This document shows, one piece after another, positions 9,329-17,755 of a stretch of 64,000 nucleotides of DNA. Under the pieces are notes generated by a model. That model searched no databases. It saw only the letters and a list, made by a program, of their open reading frames with translations, and was not told the origin of the DNA. Position numbers and translations under genes: made by a program. This DNA comes from Nannocystis pusilla (lineage in GTDB: Bacteria; Myxococcota_A; Polyangia; Nannocystales; Nannocystaceae): NCBI RefSeq assembly GCF_020073745.1, contig NZ_JAIRAU010000059.1, positions 62,001 to 126,000 on the forward strand, given 5' to 3'. Every line of letters begins with the position of its first letter. The first letter of the stretch is position 1.

Positions 9329-9676
9329 ATGTGGGATACACCCGAGGCAATTGCCCTGAAGGCCGGTCAAAGCACGACGATCGTGATCGGAGGAGTCACC
9401 GTCACGTTCCCTTCGGGGAGGTTCTGCTCGAGCTACGTGGACGACAACTTCCTCAACCACGTCAGCGACATCGTCAACTACGGCCGCAACAGCTACGGCA
9501 ACGGCGCGGTCAACATCGGCCTCACGAAGAATTGTGGGCACAAGAAGCTGACGGGGGGCGACGCGATCGGCTACAAGTGGAGCTCCGACACCGATCTCGC
9601 CATCGTCGGATACGGCGAGAAGTCGAGCAAGGGGAGCAAGCGCCAGGGCAGCGGCGGCTACGAATGGGAGGACTGA
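9329..9676 (+). CDS. Small hypothetical protein, 115 residues
   Basis: The start at 9329 is set by a strong ribosome-binding site (GGGAGGA, 6-7 nt upstream). A longer frame with ATGs at 9146 and 9281 has Arg/Pro-rich, unlikely N-terminal sequence. No signal peptide is evident. The body is polar and beta-prone ('STTIVIGGVTVTFPSG'), with two cysteines (FCSS, NCGH), an Asn/Tyr/Gly stretch ('VNYGRNSYGNGAVN') and a Lys/Ser/Gly-rich tail ending YEWED. Codon use matches neighbours less well than the lipoproteins do. Family unknown; a cytoplasmic or unconventionally secreted effector-like protein cannot be excluded. Confidence 0.55.
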   Translation: MWDTPEAIALKAGQSTTIVIGGVTVTFPSGRFCSSYVDDNFLNHVSDIVNYGRNSYGNGAVNIGLTKNCGHKKLTGGDAIGYKWSSDTDLAIVGYGEKSSKGSKRQGSGGYEWED

Positions 9677-9758
9677 GGGCGTCGCCCCGGGTGCATGCTC
9701 GGACGGCGCGGGTCGCCGCTACACGGGCGGTCGACGGGGCGGTGACGGTCGGGCGTGG

Positions 9759-9872
9759 TCAACCGCAGCGGCTCGCCTGGCCGGACTCGTAGCCGTCGGC
9801 GAGGGCGACGGCCTCGTGGCCGCGGGCGTGGAAGTGGACGTCGTCGCCGGCGAACCCGCCCGGGCCAGCGCA
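9759..9872 (-). pseudogene. Possible 3' remnant of an SGNH/GDSL hydrolase
   Basis: On the minus strand the last 37 codons before a stop read 'FAGDDVHFHARGHEAVALADGY', resembling the block around the catalytic Asp-x-x-His near the C terminus of SGNH/GDSL esterases. Upstream sequence in this frame is Arg/Ser-rich and not gene-like, so only a tail would remain. It lies directly beyond the stop of the pectate-lyase-like gene. The similarity is short and could be chance. Confidence 0.3.
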
Positions 9873-9973
9873 GCGCGGCGACCGCGAGCGCCACGACGCA
9901 CCGACGCGCACGCTCGGCGCAGCGCCGCCGCGACCTGTCTGCAAGGCCAGGTTCGCTTCGCGCGGCGGGTGCG

Positions 9974-11689
9974 TCAGCGGCGGCGGCGACGGAGCAGCGG
10001 CAGCAACAGGGCGGCCCACCACGCGTCGGCCGGGCCGGGTCCGCCGCTGCGGCAGGCGCAGCCGCCGGCGTCGGTCTGGCCGGCGCCGGTGGTGTCGCTG
10101 GCCCCGCCCGGGCCGGGGCCATCGGATGTCCCCGGGGACATGGTCTCTTCGACCTGTCCAGAAGTATCACCGGCAGAGCCGCCGGTGGTCGGAGCGTCGC
10201 CCGAGGTCGGGCCGCCGGTGGGGTCGCTGCCGGTGGGGTCGCTGCCGGTGGGGTCGCTGCCGGTGGTGCCGGTGGTGTCGTCGCCGGTGGTGTCGCCGGG
10301 GTCGGGCGCGCCGCAGGCGATCATGTCGGCGCGCTCGTTGATGTACTCCTCGATCGCGGTGTAGCCGGAGGGCATGACGGTCGCGTGGTCGTCGCCGTCG
10401 GCCGGGTCGAGGCCGTGGTCGCTCTCCCACGCGTCGGGCATGCCGTCGTGGTCGCCGTCGGCCGGAGCTGTCCCCGGGGACAGGCCCGCGAGCAGGTCGG
10501 CGGGGTACTTGGCGCCCCAGTCGCCGCCGCGGTCGGCGAGCTCCTGCAGCACGCGCAGGGTGCCGGCGTCGCGCGGGAAGGCGCCGGCGCAGGCGAGCAC
10601 GTCGGCGTGGGCTTCGGCGGCGGGCTGCACGCCGACGGGGAGGTAGAATCCGCCGTCGAAGGTGAAGGGGCCGCCGGCGCGGACGGCGTCGGAGGCGCCG
10701 ATGTTGTCGAAGTAGGCCTCGGTCCACGGGTCGTCGATCACGCCGCTGAATTCGCCGGGGTCGTCGACGGCGTTGTCGGCCAGCCAATACTGCACGCCTT
10801 CGCCGCCGTCGAAGAACAGCGGGATCAGGGAGTCGTTCGGGCCCTGAATGAAGGTGTTGCCGACGACGGTGATCTCGCCGCTGGCGTCGTTGTGATTGAC
10901 GAAGCCGTGGCGCACGTTGTACGCGGTGTTGTTGATCGACTCCGAGGGCCCGGTGGCGAGCGCGGGGTTGCGGTTGCGGTTGTGGGCGAACAGGCTGTGG
11001 TGCACGCTCGTGCGCCCGCCGTAATTGAGCAGGCCGTAGTTGTGCGCGCCCTCCGGATGGCCCTCGTCCGCGGCCTCCTCGACGGTCGACCACTGGAAGG
11101 TGATGTCGCGGCCCTCGTAGAGGTCGACGCACTCGTCGACGCCGCCGGAGACGGTGACGTGGTCGACGAGGACCTCGGCGTTGACCGAGAAGCGCAGCGC
11201 GTCGTACTGCTCGCCGCCGTCGCCGCCGCCGGGCCACGCCGGCGGACGGATCCGCAGGTGGCGGACGATGATGTTGCCGACGCCCTCGTCGTACGCGGCA
11301 TAGAGGCGGCCGCGGATGGTGATGCCGGCCCCGGGCGCGGTCTGGCCGGCGATGGTGACGTCGCCCTCGGGGATCGTGAGGACGTTGTTGCCGTCGCTCT
11401 CGTCGAAGATGTCGTCGGTGTTCGGCTCGCCGAGATCGATGACGCCGCTGACCTCGAAGACGATGATCCGCGGGCCCGGGGTCTCGAGCGCCTCCCTCAA
11501 GCTGCCCGGGCCCGACTCGGCGAGCGAGGTGACCCGAAGGACCTGTCCTCCGCGACCTCCGGTGATCTCGGCGGCGAACCCCTCGGCGCCGGGGAAGGCC
11601 GGCAAGGCCGCGGCGATCGCCGGAAACGCGGTTGCGAGGCCCGCCAGCGCGAGCGGGAGACCATGGCCGAAGCGAAGGCGAGCGAACAT
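9974..11689 (-). CDS. Pectate-lyase-like beta-helix protein with MYXO-CTERM-like tail
   Basis: 571 residues. A signal peptide (about 1-28) precedes a right-handed beta-helix of the pectate/polysaccharide lyase type: 'AFPGAEGFAAEITGGRGGQVLRVTSL', 'GPGSLREALE', 'RIIVFEVSGVIDL', 'VTIAGQTAPGAGITIRG', 'NIIVRHLRIRP', 'VDHVTVSGGVDECVDLY'. A calcium-binding TSP3/dockerin-like segment 'DGDHDGMPDAWE' lies near residue 420. A Thr/Gly/Asp/Ser linker with GSDPT repeats leads to a C-terminal tail: Gly-Cys544-Ala-Cys546, a hydrophobic stretch and five Arg. That is the architecture of MYXO-CTERM sorting signals, so surface anchoring is likely. The linker and the body each contain a family dyad repeat in frame. 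Confidence 0.85.
   Translation of the reverse strand: MFARLRFGHGLPLALAGLATAFPAIAAALPAFPGAEGFAAEITGGRGGQVLRVTSLAESGPGSLREALETPGPRIIVFEVSGVIDLGEPNTDDIFDESDGNNVLTIPEGDVTIAGQTAPGAGITIRGRLYAAYDEGVGNIIVRHLRIRPPAWPGGGDGGEQYDALRFSVNAEVLVDHVTVSGGVDECVDLYEGRDITFQWSTVEEAADEGHPEGAHNYGLLNYGGRTSVHHSLFAHNRNRNPALATGPSESINNTAYNVRHGFVNHNDASGEITVVGNTFIQGPNDSLIPLFFDGGEGVQYWLADNAVDDPGEFSGVIDDPWTEAYFDNIGASDAVRAGGPFTFDGGFYLPVGVQPAAEAHADVLACAGAFPRDAGTLRVLQELADRGGDWGAKYPADLLAGLSPGTAPADGDHDGMPDAWESDHGLDPADGDDHATVMPSGYTAIEEYINERADMIACGAPDPGDTTGDDTTGTTGSDPTGSDPTGSDPTGGPTSGDAPTTGGSAGDTSGQVEETMSPGTSDGPGPGGASDTTGAGQTDAGGCACRSGGPGPADAWWAALLLPLLRRRRR
10126..10141. repeat. ATGTCC-N4-GGACAT dyad inside a CDS (copy 2)
   Basis: A perfect 16-bp palindrome, ATGTCCCCGGGGACAT, inside the linker region of the beta-helix gene. 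On the coding strand it encodes MSPGT. Confidence 0.8.
10220..10264 (-). repeat. 15-bp tandem repeat, three units, coding
   Basis: Three identical copies of a 15-bp unit (GGGGTCGCTGCCGGT on the + strand) encode the pentapeptide repeat (T)GSDP in the linker of the beta-helix protein. The 15-bp period keeps the frame, so copy-number change would only alter linker length. Confidence 0.85.
10468..10483. repeat. Dyad repeat inside a CDS (copy 3)
   Basis: Perfect palindrome CTGTCCCCGGGGACAG within the same gene, just before the calcium-binding segment. It encodes LSPGT on the coding strand, nearly the same peptide as copy 2. Confidence 0.8.
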
Positions 11690-12184
11690 GGGGGCACTCT
11701 ATGCGAAGGCCTGGTGGCCGGCGGCGGGGGCCCGCGCGAGTCCTGGCGGGGTCACAGGCGCCCAGCGTGGCCGCAAGGCCCCGGCGCGGTCTCGACCTCG
11801 ACCGAATTGCTGGCGGCGTCCGGCGCGACGGGCAGCCTGCCATGCGCGTGCCGCCGCTGATCGCCGCCCTGGTCGCCGAGGCCAAGCGGTCGCGGCCGTT
11901 GCGAGTGCTGCGCTTCAGGTCATGTCGAAACGGACATGTCCTCGCGGGCTCCTCGTGGAGGCGGGCGCGGTCCGAGGCGATCCGCGCGGCGAGGATGCAC
12001 GCGTGGGGGAGCACGAGCCACACGGGTCGCCGCTCGCGCGGCGGCGGGCAATGGCGAACATCACCGCGCCGGGCCCGGGCGTCGCCGCCGCGAGCGCGCC
12101 GGCGTCGAGCGGGTCGCCCTTGACGACCGCGCGCACCGGCCGCGCCCGCGAGCCGCCGAGATATCTGTCCTGGGGGACATGCGG
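11690..12184. other. Gap carrying two dyad repeats
   Basis: About 495 bp between two leftward genes. It contains family dyads at 11922-11937 (ATGTCG-AAAC-GGACAT, one mismatch) and 12165-12180 (CTGTCC-TGGG-GGACAT), the latter 5 bp beyond the stop of the AgmX/PglI-type gene. Short frames here are Arg-rich and unsupported. No RNA gene is seen. Confidence 0.55.
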
Positions 12185-15100
12185 TCAGCGGCGCGTGAAG
12201 TCGAACTGCCAGCGGATGACCGCGTCGCTGTCGGCCGAGGACCAGGAGGTGTGGCGCGCGATCGCGTCGACGATGCAGCGCTCGACCTCCGGGTGCTTCA
12301 GCGTCGAGGACGCGATCGTCACGGCGCCGAGCTCGCCCGCGGCCGAGACCGCGAACTCGACGACGACCTTGCCGGCGAGCGTGGGCTGGTCGGCGAGGGC
12401 GCGGCCGTAGCAGTACTCGACGCGGGGCTTGGCCCTGAACAGGCCGGAGTTGATGTTGTTGGGGCCGCGCACCTTCGGCGCGACCGACAGCGGTTTGGGG
12501 CCGTGGGGGTCCCACAGGATCGACACGCTGCGATCGGGCGGGCCGAGCTGGGCCTGCACGTCGGCGGCCTCGGCGAGGACGTGCGGGCTGCAGGTGCCGG
12601 CGAGGGCGACGGCGACGGTCGACCACGGGGTCGCCTCGGTGGCGGTGACGAGCGGCGGCAGGCCGTTGTCGGGCCGCTCGCGCGCGTCGACCTCGATCGT
12701 CGTGGCGTGGAGGTAGGGATAGAGCCCGAGCGCGGTCGTGCCGGTGCGCATGCGCAGGGCGTCGCCGTCGCCGGCGAGCACGAGGGCGCCGACGCGCAGG
12801 TTCGGCGACAGCGGCGCCTGCTGCGAGGACGCGGGCAGGCTCGCGGCGATCTGCGGGGTGACCATGGGGATCGCGTAGGTCCCCGTGCCGTCGCGGTCGT
12901 GGCTGGCGAGGATGCCGAGGCGGATGGTGCGCTGCTGCGCGAGGGCGGCGAGCAGCGGACGCAGCGCGGCGAACGGGGTGCTGGCGTCGATCGCCAGCGC
13001 GAGGTTGGCCTCCGCGAGGAGGCCGCCGTTGGCGTCCTTCGCCTCGGCGAGCGCGGCCAGGCGCTGCGTCAGCTCGGCGAGGTCGCCGACGGGTCGATCG
13101 TCGAGCGCGAGCCGGTCGCCGGCGAGGGCGAGGCGGTGGGCGTAGCGGGCGTGGTGGGCGGGACAGTTCGAGTGTAGCTCGGGCAGCGCGACGTCGGGCA
13201 AGGCCGCGAGCTCGACCCGCCGCCGGCAGGCGATCGGGTCGCCGGCCTCGCACGCGCCGGCGAGCGCGCGCGCGCCCTCGCCGGGGCGAAGCTCGTCGGC
13301 GAGCAGGTCGGCGAGCGCCAGCGGCAGCATGCGCCGCAGGGCCGGGGCGTGGGCGGCGGTCGCGGGATCGGACTCGACGCAGTGCAGGTTCGGCTCGAGG
13401 GCGGCGAGCTGCTGATCGAGCGCCGGGCCCGAGGGCGCGACCGCGGGCGGGCGGGCCCGATCGAGCAGGTCGATGGCCTGGGCCACGAAGGAGCGGGCAC
13501 AGACGACGCCGGACGACGGCGGCGGCGCGGGCGGAGGGGCCGGCGGCTCCGCCACGTCGGCGGGGGGCGTCGCCGCGGGCTCGCCGTCGCCGAGCACGAG
13601 CTCGCCGCGCAGGTGCGAGCCGACGCGCGCGAGGTCGAAGGCGGCGCGGCGGTGGGGCGAGAGGGCGGCGGCGAGGTCGGGCGCGAGCGCGCGGAGCAGC
13701 GGCAGGACGGCGGCGAGGTCGACCCGCGCGGCGAGGAGGCCGACGGGGACGGTGGCGTCGGCGAACACGGCGCGCGGATCGACGCCGGCGCCGACGAGCA
13801 CGCGCTGGCGATCGCCCGCGGGCACGGCGTGCAGCTCGAACTCGCGGGCGAGGCCGGTGACGACCTGCTGGGCGACGCTCTGGAACCTGGTGAGGTCGGT
13901 CGTCGCCGCCAGGTCGAGGGCGAGGGCGGCGCGGGGTCCGTCGACGTCGAGGCTGGTGATCGCCAGCTGCGCGGTGACGGCCGGCGGGAGCGTGGCGCGC
14001 GAGCGCCGGAGCGCGGACAGGGGTGTCCCCAGGGACATGGCGGGAAGGACATCTGCGCAGCGCTTCAGCACCTCGAGCGGGCTGGTGTCGCCGGGCGGAG
14101 CGCCGGACGGATCGTCGGCGAGGTCGAGGCGCACGACGGCGCTGGCGATCGCGGGGACGCGCAGCGCCAGCGGATCGCGGGTCGACGGCGGGCCGAGGGC
14201 CTGCGCGCCGGTGGCGGTGAGCCCGGCGGCGAGGCGCAGGCGCAGGCCGTGCGGGTCGTCGGCGACCGACAGCAGCCAGCTCTCGAGGTCGACGACGCCG
14301 TCGCCGAGGGCCTGCTCGCAGCGCAACTGGTTGGCGAGCGCGGCGCGGCGCAGCTGGGCGCCCTCGACGAAGGGGGTGCGGGCGAGCGCGTCGGCGGCCT
14401 CGCGGGCGCGCTGCCACTGCAGCAGGGCCGGCAGCACGCGCGGCCGCAGCAGCACGGTCAGCGGCTCGCGGCCGGCGTGGGCCGGCCAGGCGCCGGTCGA
14501 GGGCGGCGCGGCCGGCCGCAACAGCTCGCCGCGGAGCGCCGGCGGGACGCTCTCGATCGGCGTCCCGCCGGGGGCCAGCGCTCGCTGCAGGCCGACGACG
14601 CGGACGGCGTCGGCCCCGGCGACGACGGCGACGAGGTCGCCCGGCCCGGTCACCCACGCGCGTGCGCCCGGGGTCGCGGCCAGTGCCGGCTCCGAACGCC
14701 CGAGCGCGTCGAACCAGCGCGCGAGGCCGTCGGCGAGGCCGGACGGATCGAGGGCCGGGAGCACGAGCTCGTGCCGCAGCCCCGGCAGCGATCCGGGGCT
14801 GTGCGCCAGCTCGGCGGCGAGCAGGCCGGGCGGGGCGAGCAGGCCCGGCTCGTCGAGCGCGAGGACGACCGGCCGCGCGGGATCGAGGCCGGTCAGGCCC
14901 GGGCCGGCGGGTGAGGCTGGCCCGAAGAGCATGTGCAAAAAGACAGATAAATCGCCGGCCAGCAGCAGCGCCGCGCGCGGGGGCGCCGAGGCGCCGAGCT
15001 GCTGCACGAGCGGCGCCAGGTGAGCGCTGACGGCCGGCCAGGCCTGCAGGCGCACGACCGCGACCAGCGCGGCGCGCTCGCCGAGCGAGGCGACGGCCGC

Positions 15101-15247
15101 GGACGTCCACGGGTCCGCGGGGGCCGCCGCGGCGCCGGTGGTCGCCGGGGCGTCCGGGCGGTCGCAGGCCGCTCCGCCGAGGAGGGCCGAGACGAGCGCG
15201 AGCGGGACGAGGCGACGCAGGTGCGGCACGCCAGGCGAGGATGGCAC
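12185..15247 (-). CDS. Large lipoprotein with AgmX/PglI C-terminal domain
   Basis: 1020 residues. The signal peptide ends LLGGAAC (Cys28), a probable lipobox. Most of the protein is Ala/Leu/Arg/Asp-rich with no recognised domain, although repeated 'LP.LR.L...LA.AL' stretches suggest alpha-helical repeats. A proline-rich spacer lies near residue 570. The last 90 residues ('NINSGLFRAKPRVEYCYGRAL', 'GKVVVEFAVSAAGELGAVTI', 'PEVERCIVDAIARHTSW', ending 'WQFDFTRR') match the TonB-like AgmX/PglI C-terminal domain of myxobacterial gliding and envelope proteins, including its two conserved Cys. A role in envelope assembly or motility is inferred. A dyad repeat (14023-14038) is embedded in frame. Confidence 0.8.
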   Translation of the reverse strand: MPSSPGVPHLRRLVPLALVSALLGGAACDRPDAPATTGAAAAPADPWTSAAVASLGERAALVAVVRLQAWPAVSAHLAPLVQQLGASAPPRAALLLAGDLSVFLHMLFGPASPAGPGLTGLDPARPVVLALDEPGLLAPPGLLAAELAHSPGSLPGLRHELVLPALDPSGLADGLARWFDALGRSEPALAATPGARAWVTGPGDLVAVVAGADAVRVVGLQRALAPGGTPIESVPPALRGELLRPAAPPSTGAWPAHAGREPLTVLLRPRVLPALLQWQRAREAADALARTPFVEGAQLRRAALANQLRCEQALGDGVVDLESWLLSVADDPHGLRLRLAAGLTATGAQALGPPSTRDPLALRVPAIASAVVRLDLADDPSGAPPGDTSPLEVLKRCADVLPAMSLGTPLSALRRSRATLPPAVTAQLAITSLDVDGPRAALALDLAATTDLTRFQSVAQQVVTGLAREFELHAVPAGDRQRVLVGAGVDPRAVFADATVPVGLLAARVDLAAVLPLLRALAPDLAAALSPHRRAAFDLARVGSHLRGELVLGDGEPAATPPADVAEPPAPPPAPPPSSGVVCARSFVAQAIDLLDRARPPAVAPSGPALDQQLAALEPNLHCVESDPATAAHAPALRRMLPLALADLLADELRPGEGARALAGACEAGDPIACRRRVELAALPDVALPELHSNCPAHHARYAHRLALAGDRLALDDRPVGDLAELTQRLAALAEAKDANGGLLAEANLALAIDASTPFAALRPLLAALAQQRTIRLGILASHDRDGTGTYAIPMVTPQIAASLPASSQQAPLSPNLRVGALVLAGDGDALRMRTGTTALGLYPYLHATTIEVDARERPDNGLPPLVTATEATPWSTVAVALAGTCSPHVLAEAADVQAQLGPPDRSVSILWDPHGPKPLSVAPKVRGPNNINSGLFRAKPRVEYCYGRALADQPTLAGKVVVEFAVSAAGELGAVTIASSTLKHPEVERCIVDAIARHTSWSSADSDAVIRWQFDFTRR
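14023..14038. repeat. Dyad repeat inside a CDS (copy 6)
   Basis: GTGTCC-CCAG-GGACAT, one mismatch between arms, within the AgmX/PglI-type gene. It encodes MSLGT on the coding strand, close to MSPGT and LSPGT encoded by the other two intragenic copies. Confidence 0.7.
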
Positions 15248-15435
15248 AGGCCGGGCGGGGACACGAGGTCCGGCGGCGGGCGTGCTCCAGGATGTGTGTC
15301 CAAGAAATCGAGGGCGATTTGCGGCGCTCGCAGTGGGGCGTGGTCGCTCGCGCGGGGGTCGGTGACCTCGGGGTGGCGGGCAATGCTACGACCCCGCGAG
15401 GCCGTCGCGAATGGCGGCAGCGTCGCCGCGGCCGC

Positions 15436-16374
15436 TCACAGCCGCTGCAGGCCCCACGGCGGCGACGCGTTGATCAGCCAGCCGACCCGGCACTTCATGC
15501 GGACCTGGCGGAACTCGGCGCCTTCCTTGCTGGCGGTCCAGGTGTATTCGCCGGGCGGCACCTGGACGAACAGCACGCCGCCGTCGTCGCTGGTCTCAGT
15601 GAGGCCGGGCTCGGGGATGACGTCGGCGTTGAAGTAGATCGGGCCGTTCTCGGCCGGCAGCGGCGGATCGAGGGTGACGGTCACGTCGGCCTCGCCGTGC
15701 GCGCCCGGGTCGTAGATCGATTTGCCGACGCGCGTCACGGTCGTCACCATCTGACAGTATTGCGTCTCGTCGGGGGTGACCATGACGATGGCGGCGAGGG
15801 CCTGGTAGATGCCGTGCTTGACCGCCTGAAACGTGAGCCGCTGCAGGCCCTCCTCCGGCAGCACGTGGGTGCCGGTCTGGATCGGGTGATAGTCGGGGTG
15901 CTCCATCACCAGCGTGATGTCGGCGCCGACCGGGAGGTCGGTGAACTCGAACTTGCCGTCGGCGCCGGTGACCAGGCTGCGCTCGGGGAACTCGAGGATC
16001 GAGACGGTGGCGCCGACGACCCGCCCGTCCGGCCCCTCGTCGAACGGGATCGCGTCGCCCGCGACCGAGGCGACGTAAAGGCCGCTGCAGTCGGTCCTGC
16101 ACTTGCCGCCGACGCCGTTGTCGGGGCCGTCGTCGCACGCCTCGTCGCCGGCGAGCACGCTGTCGCCGCACACCGCGGGTCCGCCGGTCGTGGTGCCGGT
16201 GGGATCGTCGGTGCCGGTGCCGGGGTCGAGGGCGCCGGTGCTGCTGCCGGTGGCGGCGTCGGAGCTGCCGGACCCGCTGTCACCGCAGGCGAGCAGGCCG
16301 CACACGGTCAGCGTCGCGGCGCGGCGGAGGATGGTCGAAGGGACAGGGAGAGTCGAGGGCATGCGAGCGAGCAT
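15436..16374 (-). CDS. Lipoprotein with Cys-rich repeat and carboxypeptidase-regulatory-like domain
   Basis: About 312 residues; an ATG four codons downstream (16362) is an equal start candidate. The signal peptide ends LLAC. A Ser/Thr/Gly/Asp linker follows, then one myxobacterial Cys-rich repeat ('CGDSVLAGDEACDDGPDNG...C..DC'). The next about 75 residues ('GRVVGATVSILEFPERSLVTGADGKFEFTDLPVGADITLVMEHPDYHP') have the pattern of a CarboxypepD_reg / transthyretin-like beta-sandwich. The C-terminal part has a second such strand pattern ('GVLFVQVPPGEYTWTASK'). It is probably a surface-exposed structural or binding lipoprotein. Confidence 0.75.
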   Translation of the reverse strand: MLARMPSTLPVPSTILRRAATLTVCGLLACGDSGSGSSDAATGSSTGALDPGTGTDDPTGTTTGGPAVCGDSVLAGDEACDDGPDNGVGGKCRTDCSGLYVASVAGDAIPFDEGPDGRVVGATVSILEFPERSLVTGADGKFEFTDLPVGADITLVMEHPDYHPIQTGTHVLPEEGLQRLTFQAVKHGIYQALAAIVMVTPDETQYCQMVTTVTRVGKSIYDPGAHGEADVTVTLDPPLPAENGPIYFNADVIPEPGLTETSDDGGVLFVQVPPGEYTWTASKEGAEFRQVRMKCRVGWLINASPPWGLQRL

Positions 16375-16614
16375 CGGCCAGGGACGCCCGCGCTGTCCAT
16401 CGCGCGGCCGCGATCGCGGCGTGAGGCGACATTCATCGCCGGCGCGGCGACGCTGTCGTGATTGCGACTCGCATGATTGTCGCGCGGCGGGCCCGGCATT
16501 GGCGTGAGTCGAGGGTCCGCATTGTCTGGACCGATCCGGCGCGGGTTCACACGTGGTCGACGGTCCATCTTCGGGGTTGGGGTTTCGGGCGAGGCGGGCT
16601 AGTCTGCGCCGCCG

Positions 16615-17706
16615 ATGCTCGCGCTCGCGACGTGCGCCGCTCTGCTCCTCGCGCCAGGGTCCGCGCCCGCGCCGACGATGCCGGAGGTCCGCTGGGAGGC
16701 GCCGGCGGGCTGTCCCGACGAGGCGGCCGTGCGCGCGCAGATCGCGGGGCTGCTGGCCCGCGCGCCGGCCGGGACGGGCGGGGCGGCGCAGGTGACGTTG
16801 CGCGTCGAGTCGCTGCCGGGCGGGCGCTGGCGGCTCGACGCGACGATCACCAGCCCCGAAGGACAGGGCCGGCGCAGCCTCGAGGGCGACCGCTGCGAGG
16901 CCCTGGCCGAGGCCGCGGCGCTGCTGACGGCCATCGCCGCGGCGCCCGGGCTGCAAGGCGGACCGACACCGGCGCCCGGGGTGCAAGAAGGGCTGCCGCC
17001 GGCGCCCGGATCGCAAGAAGGGCCGGCACCGGGGCCCGGGGTGCAAGAAGGGCTGCTGCCGGCGCCTCAGGTCCCGCCGCCGGTGCCGGAGGTCGACGCG
17101 GGCGAGCTCGAGCCCGAGCTGCCGGCGGTGGACCGCGAGCCCGAGCCGCCTGCTGCGCCCGCGCCCGGGCCCGCGAAGCGGCCGCCTCGCGCGCTGCGGG
17201 CCACGCTGGGCCTCGGGGTGGGCGTCGGCGCGGGGGCCCTGCCGGGGCCCACGGCGCTGCTGCGGGCGGCCGCGGGCGTGCGGGGGCGGCGCTGGGCGGT
17301 GCTGCTGAGCCAGAGCTTCTGGCTGCCGCGCGATTTCCCGGCCGCGGGCGACGAGCGCGTGGGCGGGCGCATGTGGCTGGCGGCCACGGGCGTGCGCGCG
17401 TGCGGGATCGTCGGCAAGGGCCGGGTCGAGGCGCCGCTGTGCGCGGGCGTCGAGGTCGGGGCGCTGCGCGGGCGCGGGATCGGCGAGCTGATGGCGTCGC
17501 GCCGGGCGACCTCCGCGTGGGCGGCGGCCAGCGCGGGGCCGGGCCTGCACGTGCGGGTGGCGCCGCGGGTGGCGCTGACGGCCTCGGCCGAGCTGCTGGT
17601 GATGCTGACGCGCGTGCGCTTCGAGGTCACGGGCCGCGGGGCCATCTGCTGCACGTCGCCGGTGGGGGTCGCGGGGACCGCGGGGCTCGAGGTGCGCCTG
17701 CCGTGA
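16615..17706 (+). CDS. Exported protein with proline-rich decapeptide repeats, upstream of ECF sigma
   Basis: 363 residues. The signal peptide (MLALATCAALLLAPGSAPAP) is followed by a roughly 90-residue domain with two Cys ('VRWEAPAGCPDEAAVRAQIAGLL', 'LEGDRCEALAEAAALLTAIA'), a pattern often found in myxobacterial genes beside sigma factors. Next come four imperfect 10-residue repeats (P-A-P-G-x-Q-E-G-x-x). The C-terminal half alternates Gly/aromatic strands ('LGLGVGVGAGALPG', 'GGRMWLAATGVRACGIVG', 'GLHVRVAPRVALTASAELLV'), suggesting an outer-membrane barrel. It ends 49 bp before the sigma gene, so the two are probably co-transcribed and this protein may feed an envelope signal to the sigma factor (inference). 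Confidence 0.7.
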   Translation: MLALATCAALLLAPGSAPAPTMPEVRWEAPAGCPDEAAVRAQIAGLLARAPAGTGGAAQVTLRVESLPGGRWRLDATITSPEGQGRRSLEGDRCEALAEAAALLTAIAAAPGLQGGPTPAPGVQEGLPPAPGSQEGPAPGPGVQEGLLPAPQVPPPVPEVDAGELEPELPAVDREPEPPAAPAPGPAKRPPRALRATLGLGVGVGAGALPGPTALLRAAAGVRGRRWAVLLSQSFWLPRDFPAAGDERVGGRMWLAATGVRACGIVGKGRVEAPLCAGVEVGALRGRGIGELMASRRATSAWAAASAGPGLHVRVAPRVALTASAELLVMLTRVRFEVTGRGAICCTSPVGVAGTAGLEVRLP

Positions 17707-17755
17707 GCGGGGGGCCAACGATTTTCCCGGGGCGCGGACATGAACGCCTGCGCGC

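Noticed and set aside
11842-12123. Short frame MRVPPLIAALVAEAKRS... in the 11.7-12.2 kb gap
   Set aside because: It begins plausibly but becomes Arg/Ser/Ala-rich, crosses a dyad repeat and lacks a ribosome-binding site.
10167-15383. 1738-codon open frame on the minus strand
   Set aside because: It overlaps the beta-helix and AgmX/PglI genes in another frame and is dominated by Arg/Pro/Ala; not a protein.
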